This document shows, one piece after another, positions 24,077-31,955 of a DNA stretch of 37,907 nucleotides. The notes under the pieces were generated by a model that was given only the letters and a program-made list of their open reading frames with translations, ran no database searches and was not told the DNA's origin. Every line of letters begins with the position of its first letter. Within the stretch, counting starts at the first letter, position 1. The stretch comes from an uncultured Chloroflexota bacterium (GTDB lineage Bacteria > Chloroflexota > Anaerolineae > Aggregatilineales > Phototrophicaceae), in assembly GCA_937927665.1 (NCBI GenBank), contig CALBRY010000145.1, positions 1 through 37,907 on the forward strand. Reading direction: 5' to 3'. The position numbers and the translations under genes are program-made.

Positions 24077-24646
24077 ATGAAGGAGATGAACTTGCGGCAT
24101 CTCACGCCCTATCAAACGGCGGGCGCATTCGCGGCGCTGTTCGACCGCACGCACCGGATCGTGTTTCGTTACATACGGGCAGTCGGCGGCGCGGCGCTGT
24201 CCGCTCAAGATGTCGAAGACATGACCGGGGAAACGTATCTGCGCGCTTGGAAGACACGCGGGCGCTTTCAGGGTGACGCCGAAGCTGCGCTCGGTTGGCT
24301 GCTGCAAATCGCGCGGCGGCTCGTGATCGACTCGCATCGGAAACGCACCCGCCATCCCGTCGCCGCTGTCGATGATCTCGACACCGTGCTTCCCGTCGCG
24401 GACGATTCCCCGGAAGATGCTGTTTTGAGCGCCGAACAGCACCGCGCGTTATGGGGGTTGATCGCCGCGCTGCCGGAGCACCAGCGAGACATGATCGCGC
24501 TGCGCTACGTCGTCGGTTGGCAAGTCAAGCAAATCGCCGCACATCTGAACGTACCGGAGAATACGATCTCAGTCACGCTGCGGCGCATCATCAACCGTTT
24601 AGCACAATCCCTAGAAACAGAGAATGAGGTTCACCATGCCCACTGA
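24077..24646 (+). CDS. ECF-type RNA polymerase sigma factor
   Basis: 189 aa. Region 2 spans about 15-90 (FAALFDRTHRIVFRYI, then DVEDMTGETYLRAWK and GWLLQIARRLVIDSHRKR). Region 4 spans about 130-180, with LPEHQRDMIALRYVVGWQ followed by the HTH VKQIAAHLNVPENTISVTLRR. Regions 1.1 and 3 are absent, as in ECF sigma factors. It redirects RNA polymerase to a stress or envelope regulon. The next gene starts inside its last codons and encodes a membrane protein that may hold it inactive. Start chosen at ATG 24077; ATG 24086 is also possible. Confidence 0.92.
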   Translation: MKEMNLRHLTPYQTAGAFAALFDRTHRIVFRYIRAVGGAALSAQDVEDMTGETYLRAWKTRGRFQGDAEAALGWLLQIARRLVIDSHRKRTRHPVAAVDDLDTVLPVADDSPEDAVLSAEQHRALWGLIAALPEHQRDMIALRYVVGWQVKQIAAHLNVPENTISVTLRRIINRLAQSLETENEVHHAH

Positions 24647-25445
24647 ATCGACTCCGCTGGAGGAGAAGATTGTTCAAGCATTGGCGGCGGAACCACGCCC
24701 TGAGTTTTACCGCCGGATGGCAAAAATGCCTTGGAAGCGTTCGCCTTCCACGCGGATCGCCAAACGTCTGATGACTGGCGCTGCCGTGTTCGCCGCGCTC
24801 ACGCTGACGGTTTTGGCAGTTCCGCCGCTGCGGATGTTTGCACAGGAGATCATCGACGCCTTATTTCGTCGCGCCGAATCGAATACCACGACGTTTGAGT
24901 ACGATCCTGCTGCGCCGGAGTACGAGCAAGCCGCGCTTCTGTTCAACGGCATCGAAGCCGCAGAAGCTGCTTTTGGGATTGATATGCTTGCGCCCACACT
25001 TGAAATAGAAGGATATCAAATCGATCATGTCTATTATCATGCTGGTGAGCAGAACTACACGCTAGAGTACACCGCACCGCCGGGGCGCGGGTTGCTCATC
25101 ATCGGATCAGCCGTGAGCGACGATCCCGAAGATATTCCGCTGATTGGCGCAGATGCACCGATCACCCCTGTTGAGATCACGACACCGCGCGGTGTGTTCG
25201 CCGCCCAATACGTGATCGGGCTGTGGGCATCGGATGTACCCCGCAATGTCGTCATGCCGACGCCGAATGCGGAAGGGTTGATCGAACAGGAAGCCGAATG
25301 GATTCCCGATGCGTCGCTGCGCCGTCTGCGCTGGCAGGAAGCAGGATGGATTTATGAAGTGATCGCGTTGGGAGGAAGCGGCGATATACCGAGCCGCGAC
25401 TTGATGCAAGACGACTTGATCGCGATTGCCGAAAGCATGGAATAA
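24636..25445 (+). CDS. Single-pass membrane protein, probable partner (anti-sigma) of the ECF factor
   Basis: 269 aa from ATG 24636, 11 nt inside the end of the sigma gene, with GAGG at 24626-24629. A cytoplasmic N-terminal stretch of about 45 residues (basic, with EFYRRMAKMPWKRSP) is followed by one TM helix (about 47-65, AAVFAALTLTVLAV) and an extracytoplasmic region of about 200 residues. That region contains a DUF4367-like beta-rich segment (YQIDHVYYHAGEQNYTLEY). The genetic coupling and topology fit an anti-sigma factor, but no ZAS zinc motif is seen, so the role is inferred. Confidence 0.75.
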   Translation: MPTESTPLEEKIVQALAAEPRPEFYRRMAKMPWKRSPSTRIAKRLMTGAAVFAALTLTVLAVPPLRMFAQEIIDALFRRAESNTTTFEYDPAAPEYEQAALLFNGIEAAEAAFGIDMLAPTLEIEGYQIDHVYYHAGEQNYTLEYTAPPGRGLLIIGSAVSDDPEDIPLIGADAPITPVEITTPRGVFAAQYVIGLWASDVPRNVVMPTPNAEGLIEQEAEWIPDASLRRLRWQEAGWIYEVIALGGSGDIPSRDLMQDDLIAIAESME

Positions 25446-25448
25446 TTG

Positions 25449-25907
25449 CTACGCGGGAATCGTCGCCCCTAAGATCATGCCGACATAGCGCGCGACATCA
25501 TCCATTAAGCGCTGGCGTTCTTCTTCCGGGAGGAGCGCCAGCAGTCCCTTAAGCTGACCCGTCAAATCGTTCTGCACGTCCGAAAAGCGCTGTCGCCCGT
25601 CCTCGGTCAAAATCACGGTGACAGAGCGGCGATCGGTGCTGCTTTGCTCGCGGCGTACCAACCCGATCCCTTCTAGGCGGCTGACCAATCCGGTCATCGT
25701 CGCATTCGTCAGACTGTGCAAATGCGCGATCTGACCGATCGGGACATGTCCCTCATGTTCGATCAGGGTTTTGAGGACGTAAAATTGGGGCGTAGTCAAA
25801 CCGTGTGCATTGAGAAGTGCGGCGACCCGTTTTTCACCATCTAGTACCAGTTGAAAGAGCAGCGTCCATAAGCGCGCCGCGTCCAAGTCAAGCGTGGAAT
25901 CGCCCAT
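25449..25907 (-). CDS. MarR-family transcriptional regulator
   Basis: 152 aa. The MarR winged helix is clear: TPQFYVLKTLIEHEG (helix 2 region), IGQIAHLHSLTNATMTGLVSRLE (HTH with recognition helix, broken at the middle in most alignments) and the wing GLVRREQSSTDRRSVTVILTEDG with the DRR motif typical of the family. It binds palindromic DNA as a dimer and usually responds to small phenolic or lipophilic ligands. It stands alone, convergent with the sigma-partner gene (3-nt gap). The nearest same-strand gene upstream is the receiver protein at 25983, so it could be co-transcribed with the kinase operon or have its own promoter in the 75-nt gap. Confidence 0.9.
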   Translation of the reverse strand: MGDSTLDLDAARLWTLLFQLVLDGEKRVAALLNAHGLTTPQFYVLKTLIEHEGHVPIGQIAHLHSLTNATMTGLVSRLEGIGLVRREQSSTDRRSVTVILTEDGRQRFSDVQNDLTGQLKGLLALLPEEERQRLMDDVARYVGMILGATIPA

Positions 25908-25982
25908 AAAGTCGTAACCAATATCTGGAACAAGCTAAAGTGCTGCGGAACGGTAAACGCGCCAGATGATTTCGCTACACCA

Positions 25983-26360
25983 TTACGCGTTCACGATATG
26001 CCACAATTGTTGTACGAAATCAAGTGGATCAATCGGTTTGGGAAAATACCCATCGAATCCACCGCTTATGACTTGTTCTGCGAGTTTTGCCGAATGATAG
26101 GCGGTGACGGCGACCACCCGCGTATGGGCGATCGCCGGCGTGCTGCGCACCGCATTGAGAACTGCCCAACCATCGAGTTCCGGCATCGCTAAATCGGTGA
26201 TCACCACATGCGGCATCACCTCGCTTGTGAGCGCGATGCACTCACGCGCATTATTGACGGCGTGAACTTCGATGGCGTGATACTCCAGCGCTGTGACCAT
26301 GATCTGCAGGTCGTCGAAGGTGTCGTCCGCGATGATCACCCGCAGATTCGTATCATGCAT
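25983..26360 (-). CDS. Single-domain response regulator (receiver only)
   Basis: 125 aa, one CheY-like domain: acidic pair Asp12-Asp13 (IIADD), phospho-acceptor Asp56 (VVITDLAMPELDG), Thr86 and Lys108 (FPKPID). No output domain. It overlaps the preceding receiver gene by 8 nt and has AAAGGG before the ATG, so it is the third gene of the kinase-receiver-receiver operon. It probably relays phosphate or binds a protein target such as the kinase itself. Confidence 0.93.
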   Translation of the reverse strand: MHDTNLRVIIADDTFDDLQIMVTALEYHAIEVHAVNNARECIALTSEVMPHVVITDLAMPELDGWAVLNAVRSTPAIAHTRVVAVTAYHSAKLAEQVISGGFDGYFPKPIDPLDFVQQLWHIVNA

Positions 26361-26763
26361 GATTTACCCTTTGTTTTCGTTCCAGAGCCGCTTGAATACG
26401 CTCAGAAAGGATGTGTATATCATAAGGCTTGGAGATGTAATCATCAAACCCTGCTTCTAGCACGCGGTGACGGTCGCCGTCCATCGCGTGTGCGGTCACT
26501 GCGATGATCGGGACATGCTTCATATCAGGTCGCCTATGAAGCTGTTCGAACATGTCCCAACCGCTCAAGACTGGCATGGATAGATCGAGCAGGATCGCCG
26601 TGGGTGTCACATGTTCCAGCAGCGCCAAGCCTTCTCGACCGTTCCGCGCTACATGGACTTCTGCCCCAAGAAATTCCAACACTGTCTGGGCGACAGCGAC
26701 ATTATCGAATTGATCATCGACAATCACAATCGTCCAGCCCGCGCAGCTCTTATTATCTGTCAT
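26353..26763 (-). CDS. Single-domain response regulator (receiver only)
   Basis: 136 aa, CheY-like: IVIVDDQFDN (Asp16-Asp17), phospho-acceptor Asp60 in AILLDLSMP, TAHAM and the conserved Lys in SKPYD. No DNA-binding domain. It follows the histidine kinase by 18 nt and overlaps the next receiver gene by 8 nt, so all three are one transcript. Stand-alone receivers beside a kinase with no output domain suggest a phosphorelay or control of a diffusible protein target. Confidence 0.93.
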   Translation of the reverse strand: MTDNKSCAGWTIVIVDDQFDNVAVAQTVLEFLGAEVHVARNGREGLALLEHVTPTAILLDLSMPVLSGWDMFEQLHRRPDMKHVPIIAVTAHAMDGDRHRVLEAGFDDYISKPYDIHILSERIQAALERKQRVNHA

Positions 26764-26781
26764 GAGGTTCGTTCCGTTCCT

Positions 26782-28632
26782 TTAGCTTACGGCTGATTTT
26801 TCTGGTTTGATTTCTGCTTTGATCGACAGCGGCATGACGATCGAAAATTCGCTGCCCTTGCCGATAACACTCTTGAGGTTGATGCTGCCGCCCATCATCA
26901 CGACCAATCGGCGTGTGATCGCCAAGCCCAACCCGGTTCCGCCGTATTGATGCGATGTATCGCCGCTTGCCTGCCGGAATTCATCGAAGATTACATCGTG
27001 CAGGTGCGGCGGAATGCCGATGCCCGTATCTGTGACCGTGAGCCGCCAGATCTCCGAGCCTGCCGTATCCGCCTGAATGTGAACCTTGCCAGACTGCGTG
27101 AATTTGATGGCGTTGGAAACAAGATTGACGACAATTTGCTTGAGGCGCATTTCATCCCCGATGATGGTTTCGGGAAGCCCATCATCAATGGTGACGGTGA
27201 ACTCAAGCCCTTTTGCCTCTGCCAGCGTTTGATTTTGATCTTTGATTTCTTTCAGCAGGGCGCGCACCTTGAACGGCTTTGCGACCAATTCCATGCGTCC
27301 GGCTTCGATTTTGGAAATATCGAGCAAATCGTTGATCAACCGCAGCAGGTCTTTTGCGTTCAACAGGGTGCGTTCTTGAAAACTCCGCGCCTTTTCGGGG
27401 ATTTCGCCCACCATGCCAGAGAGTTGAAGCTGCGAATAGCCGATGATCGCATTCAACGGGGTTCGCAGTTCGTGGGACATACTCGCCAAGAATTGACTTT
27501 TGAGTTGGTTCGCTGCTTCCGCTTCGCGTTTGGCTGCCGAAAGCGTTTCGTTGACTTTGGTGAGTTCCGTCGTTTTGGCGGTCAGGTCATCGCGCTGTTG
27601 AGCGATGATTCTGTAACTTTTATCGCGCTGCCACACAAACGCAGCAAGCAAAACCGCGCTAACGCTGATCACGCTGATCAATGTCAAAAGGTTGATGCGG
27701 CTGTTTCCGATAAACGTGTCCGTCCGGTACGAAACGACATAGGCGACATGCGATCCCTGTACGTTTTCGACCGAGAGGAACGAAACAATGTAGTCTTGTC
27801 CGCCAGCATTCACCGTGAGCGCAAACGAGGTTTCTTCATCCATGCGCGCGGTGATGTCATCGGGGAGTGCCGCATTGATCGCCTGAATGGTTGTCCACGG
27901 GAGTTCAGAATTATCGTAGCCATCCAGCACACCGCGATCGTATGCGTAGTGATCCGAAATATCGCTGAGCACGTAATTGTCTTGCTCGGCTTCAAAAACG
28001 GTCGCGCCGACAACATCCGCTCGAATCACGAAGGTTACGCTGCCGGGGAACAGTTGATTCATGTCCTGCTGAATCGCGCTAAACGATACGCTGACTTCAA
28101 CACTGCCGATATGCTGCTCCTCGTAAAACAGCGGGAACACGTACCGGAATCCGTTGAAGATACGTCCTTCTTCAAATCCGGTGAACGGCTGTTTTGTTTC
28201 GTTCGTCATCCGCACCGAATAGCGGACATCCGTCAAATCATCTCCGAACTGCTCCGGTCGATGAAAGCGCAGAAAGCTGGTGTTATCCGGCAGATGAAAA
28301 TGAAGCTGGCGCAGATTGAGGGATTGGAGACGGTTGTAATCTTCCTCCAACAGCGCGAATAAATCAGCGCGGATGTCTGCTTGTTCGGCTTCATCCGCTG
28401 TGTACGCGCCGCTGAATAATTCCAGCACCTCCGGCTGATTGACGATCTCATCAAAGATGAGCTGTGATGCTCGATTGTAGGCGTTCACCGTTTCGACAAA
28501 GGCGATATTCACATCATCGACACGATTTTCGAAGTACTGCTCGTTGATTTGTGTGTTGTTGTTGTAGAGCAAATAAAGGATGCTCGCTGCGAAGGCGAGA
28601 ATGAGCGCGATCCACAAATGTCTTGACTGCAA
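26782..28632 (-). CDS. Membrane sensor histidine kinase with dCACHE-type sensor
   Basis: 616 aa. TM1 about 6-24, extracytoplasmic sensor about 25-312, TM2 about 314-334, coiled coil about 340-375, HisKA with His387 in SMSHELRTPLN, HATPase_c about 490-605 with the N-box VVNLVSNAIKFTQ, G1 TDTGIGIPP and G2 GTGLGLAI. The sensor has the pattern LRQLHFHLPDNTSFLRFH followed by FGDDL, which I recognise from double-Cache domains of the dCACHE_3 type. The start codon is TTG; an in-frame TGA lies seven codons upstream, so no earlier start exists, and GAAGGA lies 11 nt before it. First gene of an operon with two receivers. Confidence 0.9.
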   Translation of the reverse strand: MQSRHLWIALILAFAASILYLLYNNNTQINEQYFENRVDDVNIAFVETVNAYNRASQLIFDEIVNQPEVLELFSGAYTADEAEQADIRADLFALLEEDYNRLQSLNLRQLHFHLPDNTSFLRFHRPEQFGDDLTDVRYSVRMTNETKQPFTGFEEGRIFNGFRYVFPLFYEEQHIGSVEVSVSFSAIQQDMNQLFPGSVTFVIRADVVGATVFEAEQDNYVLSDISDHYAYDRGVLDGYDNSELPWTTIQAINAALPDDITARMDEETSFALTVNAGGQDYIVSFLSVENVQGSHVAYVVSYRTDTFIGNSRINLLTLISVISVSAVLLAAFVWQRDKSYRIIAQQRDDLTAKTTELTKVNETLSAAKREAEAANQLKSQFLASMSHELRTPLNAIIGYSQLQLSGMVGEIPEKARSFQERTLLNAKDLLRLINDLLDISKIEAGRMELVAKPFKVRALLKEIKDQNQTLAEAKGLEFTVTIDDGLPETIIGDEMRLKQIVVNLVSNAIKFTQSGKVHIQADTAGSEIWRLTVTDTGIGIPPHLHDVIFDEFRQASGDTSHQYGGTGLGLAITRRLVVMMGGSINLKSVIGKGSEFSIVMPLSIKAEIKPEKSAVS

Positions 28633-28718
28633 AGTAAAGTCAATCCTTCAGGTGCAATGAAACGATTAGAGCCATGATCACCGGGGTAACATACCGCATT
28701 TAGGACACATGTCCAGCG

Positions 28719-28739
28719 TATGTGACCGGAATTCACATA
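28719..28739. promoter_or_regulatory. Candidate operator TATGTGA-N7-TCACATA
   Basis: Perfect 7-bp inverted repeat with a 7-nt spacer, about 90 nt upstream of the kinase operon start. It resembles CRP/FNR-type sites, though those usually have a 6- or 4-nt spacer. A second partial palindrome, GGACA-ca-TGTCC, is at 28703-28714. Both lie in the 220-nt gap between the kinase and the dehydrogenase gene. Confidence 0.5.
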
Positions 28740-28797
28740 TTTTTCAGTTATATAGGCGGTTCTTTACAACGATGGGGTGAAGAGGCGTATCATGATT

Positions 28798-28829
28798 CCC
28801 CTCCGCTACCGCACGCGATAGAGAAGGGG
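28798..28829 (-). terminator. Long hairpin downstream of the dehydrogenase gene
   Basis: CCCCTCCGCTACCG (28798-28811) and CGATAGAGAAGGGG (28816-28829) pair over 14 positions with one mismatch and two G-U pairs, around a 4-nt loop, 23 nt past the stop at 28853. No U-tract follows. It may be a terminator, an mRNA stabiliser or a relic of the same GC-rich palindromic repeats seen at 5799 and 23134. Confidence 0.5.
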
Positions 28830-28852
28830 ATAGGAGGTAAATGCTATCGGGC

Positions 28853-29935
28853 TTACTGCTTACCGAGCGCGTCCCATACTTCGAGCTTACTACGCACCCG
28901 ATCAATGACTTCGTTGGTGAACTCGGTGGTCGAATTATGACCGCCCAAGTCCGCCGTTTTGAAGCCGTCGCGTACTGCTTCCAACACTGATTCGTAAATG
29001 GCGCGGCTGGCGTTCTGCGCGTTGGGGAGCGGGACATAGCGCAGCAGCGCCGCTCCCGCGAGGATCATCGCCATCGGGTTGGCGACATTTTTCCCTTGCA
29101 AGCTCGGCGCGGTGCCGTGCGGTGCTTCGGTGATCACCGTCTTGACTTCAAACTGCTCATCCATCGCCAGAATGATCGATTCAGCGCCTGCGATGCTGCC
29201 GAACATCTTTAATACGAGATCGCTCAGGGTATCGCCGTCGCGGTTGAGTGCCGGAATCACGAGCGGTTCGCCCGTCGTTTCCAACAGAAGCGCATACGTC
29301 GCGTCGATCAATTGGGGATCATACGGCACATCCGGGTAGCGCTTCGCGGCTTCGTCCATCTCCTCTTTGAAGATGCCTTCATATACCGGGCTAACCGTAT
29401 ACTTGGGACCGCCGAATACTTTCCCTCCGGTGCGGCGCGCATAGCGGAATGTAAATTCCGTGACGGCGCGGCAGGTGCGGCGTGAAAGTTTGCGCGTGCT
29501 GTACGCGACTTCATCAAGCCCGCTGCCTTCGCGCCATTCTTTCGCGCCGTACGCATCTTCGACCGCCATACGCACCACCGCGATCGGCGCATACACGCCT
29601 GCCAGCGGACGAACCGACGGAATACGGCGACCGGTACGCAGGATCACCTGCCCGTTGACGAGTTCACGCAGAAGGGCATTCGGGCTGCCTACGTCGTCCG
29701 GGTTGCCGGGGGTGATCGTTGCTGCCTTGATGCCTAAGCCGTGCTTCTTGATGAAATCCGCTGCTTCATGTACGACACCATTTTGAGTCTTGCGGCGGTT
29801 TTCTAGGGAAAGATCGAAGGGTTGAAATGTTACATCACAGCGGGTGACTGCGGGGTCGAGGACGCGCAGTCCTTCTTCCAATAGTTCTTGACCGGTTTGA
29901 TCGCCTTGCAATACGGCGATAGTCGGTTGGGTCAC
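28853..29935 (-). CDS. Isocitrate/isopropylmalate-family dehydrogenase
   Basis: 360 aa from GTG 29935, which has GAGGA 8 nt upstream; a TTG five codons earlier has no ribosome binding site. It is a decarboxylating beta-hydroxyacid dehydrogenase using NAD(P). It shows the N-terminal IAVLQGDQTGQELL nucleotide/substrate strand, the NRDGDTLSD metal-binding Asp region (usual form NGDYLSD) and the C-terminal EAPHGTAP loop, followed by NVANPMAMILAGAALL. These fit NAD-dependent isocitrate dehydrogenase or an isopropylmalate/homoisocitrate relative; the substrate loop is not one I can assign. Single gene with its own promoter at 29982. Confidence 0.85.
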   Translation of the reverse strand: MTQPTIAVLQGDQTGQELLEEGLRVLDPAVTRCDVTFQPFDLSLENRRKTQNGVVHEAADFIKKHGLGIKAATITPGNPDDVGSPNALLRELVNGQVILRTGRRIPSVRPLAGVYAPIAVVRMAVEDAYGAKEWREGSGLDEVAYSTRKLSRRTCRAVTEFTFRYARRTGGKVFGGPKYTVSPVYEGIFKEEMDEAAKRYPDVPYDPQLIDATYALLLETTGEPLVIPALNRDGDTLSDLVLKMFGSIAGAESIILAMDEQFEVKTVITEAPHGTAPSLQGKNVANPMAMILAGAALLRYVPLPNAQNASRAIYESVLEAVRDGFKTADLGGHNSTTEFTNEVIDRVRSKLEVWDALGKQ

Positions 29936-29981
29936 GATGATATTCCTCAAGTTGAAATTGGGGATGATGCAAAGCGGGAAT

Positions 29982-29990
29982 ATTATGCCA
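29982..29990 (-). promoter_or_regulatory. Extended -10 promoter of the dehydrogenase gene
   Basis: The minus strand reads TGGCATAAT: CATAAT (complement of 29982-29987) with TG one base before it. The start near 29975 gives a 40-nt leader. No clear -35. Confidence 0.45.
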
Positions 29991-30050
29991 GCATCCTACG
30001 AATTTTGTAGGGATGATCGGTTGATGCCCATTTCGCGCACGAAGTGGCAC

Positions 30051-30056
30051 TATAAT
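30051..30056 (+). promoter_or_regulatory. TATAAT -10 element upstream of the methyltransferase
   Basis: A perfect TATAAT, about 35 nt before the start codon at 30091. Only a distant TTGATG (24-nt spacer) is visible as a -35, so confidence is moderate. Confidence 0.4.
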
Positions 30057-30090
30057 CACGACCGTCAAATCAGAGATCTGAGCGTTGGTA

Positions 30091-30729
30091 ATGGAGATAT
30101 ATACGCGTGAATGGCTGAACGCGCAGTTTAGGGTATCTTGGGAGGCGAACAATGGACCTGCCCAAACGCGCTACTTTATGGAGGCGCTGCTTGCGAACCT
30201 CCCGGTCGAATACCATGATTTTATCGGCAGGCGATCCTTACGGTTGCTCGATTGGGGTTGTGCGATGGGGGATGGCGTCGATGTGCTGGCGAAAACATTC
30301 CCGAACAGCGAAGTTAACGGGATCGATATTTCTGATGAGGCGATCCGCCGCGCCGCTGAACGTTTCCCGCGTCAGACATTCATCCGGTCAGATGCGATCC
30401 TACAGCCTTACGATGTGATCTTTACATCAAACTGCCTTGAACACTTTCATGAGCCGATTCCGCTTCTGGCGCAGCACCTTGCGATGACACGTCTGCTTTA
30501 TATCGCGCTTGTCCCCCACGATGAAGATCCGCTCATGTTCGGGCATTTTACCCGCTTCACAGCCGATACTTTTCCCGAAACGCTTTCGGGGTTTCGGCGC
30601 TGGGGCGCGCTGTCTTTTCCAACACCGCCGCAGTATTGGGCGGGGAGTCAGTTATTGATCGTTTATGGATCACCTGTGTTTGCGCTCCCTCCGATTGAAC
30701 GACGCTCTTTCTTTCATAAGGGAAGCTGA
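30091..30729 (+). CDS. Class I SAM-dependent methyltransferase
   Basis: 212 aa from ATG 30091; a TTG two codons earlier is less likely. Motif I is LLDWGCAMGDGVDVL (SAM-binding GxG-type loop with Cys), followed by the acidic strand end VNGIDIS with Asp, and a post-motif segment DVIFTSNCLEHFHEP that includes the usual EH pair. The C-terminal third is less conserved and probably sets substrate choice. The substrate, small molecule or glycan, cannot be told. Single gene between two unrelated ones. Confidence 0.82.
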   Translation: MEIYTREWLNAQFRVSWEANNGPAQTRYFMEALLANLPVEYHDFIGRRSLRLLDWGCAMGDGVDVLAKTFPNSEVNGIDISDEAIRRAAERFPRQTFIRSDAILQPYDVIFTSNCLEHFHEPIPLLAQHLAMTRLLYIALVPHDEDPLMFGHFTRFTADTFPETLSGFRRWGALSFPTPPQYWAGSQLLIVYGSPVFALPPIERRSFFHKGS

Positions 30730-30806
30730 TACGCGTACGCTGGTTTGTACCGACATTTCTGGTTATAGTATGGTGCATTGTGCAGTACGGCAGGTGAGAG
30801 ACGAAC

Positions 30807-31877
30807 ATGAACAAACGAATCTTGAAACTCCTTTGCGTTGCAATTGCGGCGGCGGCGTTCTTCGTCGTTCCGGCGGCATGGGCGCAAGATACGACGGTTG
30901 AAGCGGCGAATGAAGCGACGGCGCTTTACGTGGCTTGTGATACGGCGGGCGTGTTGAACTTAACCGGAACAGCGCTCACAGGATACGACATCTACTATCA
31001 GCTTTTTAGCGCCCCTAACGCGACCGGAACAGCGGTGACATCGCTGCGTCAGATCTCGGTCGCGGGTTCATTTCAGGTCAGCGAACAGTTAGCATACAAC
31101 GCCGGACAAACCCTCGCGGTTGGTTCGACCGGAAGCGCGCGTATTTTGATGGCGCGTGAAGGCAACGCCGACAGCATCGATTTTGAATTCGTCGTCAACG
31201 ATTTTAATGATGGCTGTTCCGCGCCGCAGTATTCCGGCGTGACCAGCGGCGATGCCGGATCGGTCACAACGACAACCAACACCGACGGCGTGATCGGTGT
31301 GACGCGGAGCATCCGCGCACCAAACGGCGGCTATTTGAACGCCAATCTTCTGCCCGAATCCGATGTCGTGGTTGGTGCGCGCCCAAGCGATACGTTCCGT
31401 TCGGATAATCCCGGTCTGCTGTTCGCGGAATGTGACGAATACCCGCTGGCGATCCCCGGCATTATCTACGATACCGATCGCGTGGTGGTGTTTTGGTCAT
31501 GGTATACACGCACGCCCGAACAGATGGATCAGCATCTTGCCGCCGCTCAGTATGTGGTGCGCGTGAATACGGCACTGCTCAACAACGTGGCGCGCAGCGC
31601 GGTCACGAACCCGAGTGACAGCGTGAATCAATGGGTGTTCTACACGGCTGAACTCGGCAATTTAGCGCCGGGTCACTACGAAATCTCTTACGATCTCACA
31701 TGGTCAACCCCTGTGTTTGACGGCTACGACGATTTCGGACCGGGGACGGCGAACACGCGCGAAAGCGGCATTTGCAATTTTGATGTGCTGATGAATCCGG
31801 GCGGTGCATTTATCGCGCACAACGGCGCATTTTTCCCGACTGAATATCCCGTGCACGATATCACGCCGGGATTCTAA
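30807..31877 (+). CDS. Secreted protein of unknown function
   Basis: 356 aa. Residues 1-26 form a signal peptide (MNKRILKLLC, Ala-rich core, AWA cleavage site). The mature protein is rich in Thr, Ser, Asn and Gly and likely all-beta; the first part (about 40-150) looks like an adhesin or Ig-like strand pattern, the second (about 190-356) contains ECDEYPLAIPG, YEISYDLTWSTPVFDGYDDFG and paired cysteines. No enzymatic motif was recognised. A rho-independent terminator follows, so it is monocistronic. It may be a cell-surface or released structural protein. Confidence 0.75.
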   Translation: MNKRILKLLCVAIAAAAFFVVPAAWAQDTTVEAANEATALYVACDTAGVLNLTGTALTGYDIYYQLFSAPNATGTAVTSLRQISVAGSFQVSEQLAYNAGQTLAVGSTGSARILMAREGNADSIDFEFVVNDFNDGCSAPQYSGVTSGDAGSVTTTTNTDGVIGVTRSIRAPNGGYLNANLLPESDVVVGARPSDTFRSDNPGLLFAECDEYPLAIPGIIYDTDRVVVFWSWYTRTPEQMDQHLAAAQYVVRVNTALLNNVARSAVTNPSDSVNQWVFYTAELGNLAPGHYEISYDLTWSTPVFDGYDDFGPGTANTRESGICNFDVLMNPGGAFIAHNGAFFPTEYPVHDITPGF

Positions 31878-31895
31878 TTCCTTCAATTTGTTGAT

Positions 31896-31936
31896 GTGCG
31901 CGGTCGCTGTGTCTCCTATGCGACCGCGCACCTTTT
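31896..31936 (+). terminator. Rho-independent terminator after the secreted protein gene
   Basis: GTGCGCGGTCGC (31896-31907) and GCGACCGCGCAC (31920-31931) are perfect 12-bp arms with a 12-nt loop, followed by CTTTTCTT. It lies between the secreted protein gene and rsmG, so rsmG probably has its own promoter or depends on readthrough. Confidence 0.85.
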
Positions 31937-31955
31937 CTTGAATCAGATCACCCGT

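Noticed and set aside
26947..28362. A 471-codon plus-strand open frame
   Set aside because: It lies wholly antisense to the histidine kinase, is rich in Arg, His and Cys like other shadows, and shows no family motif.
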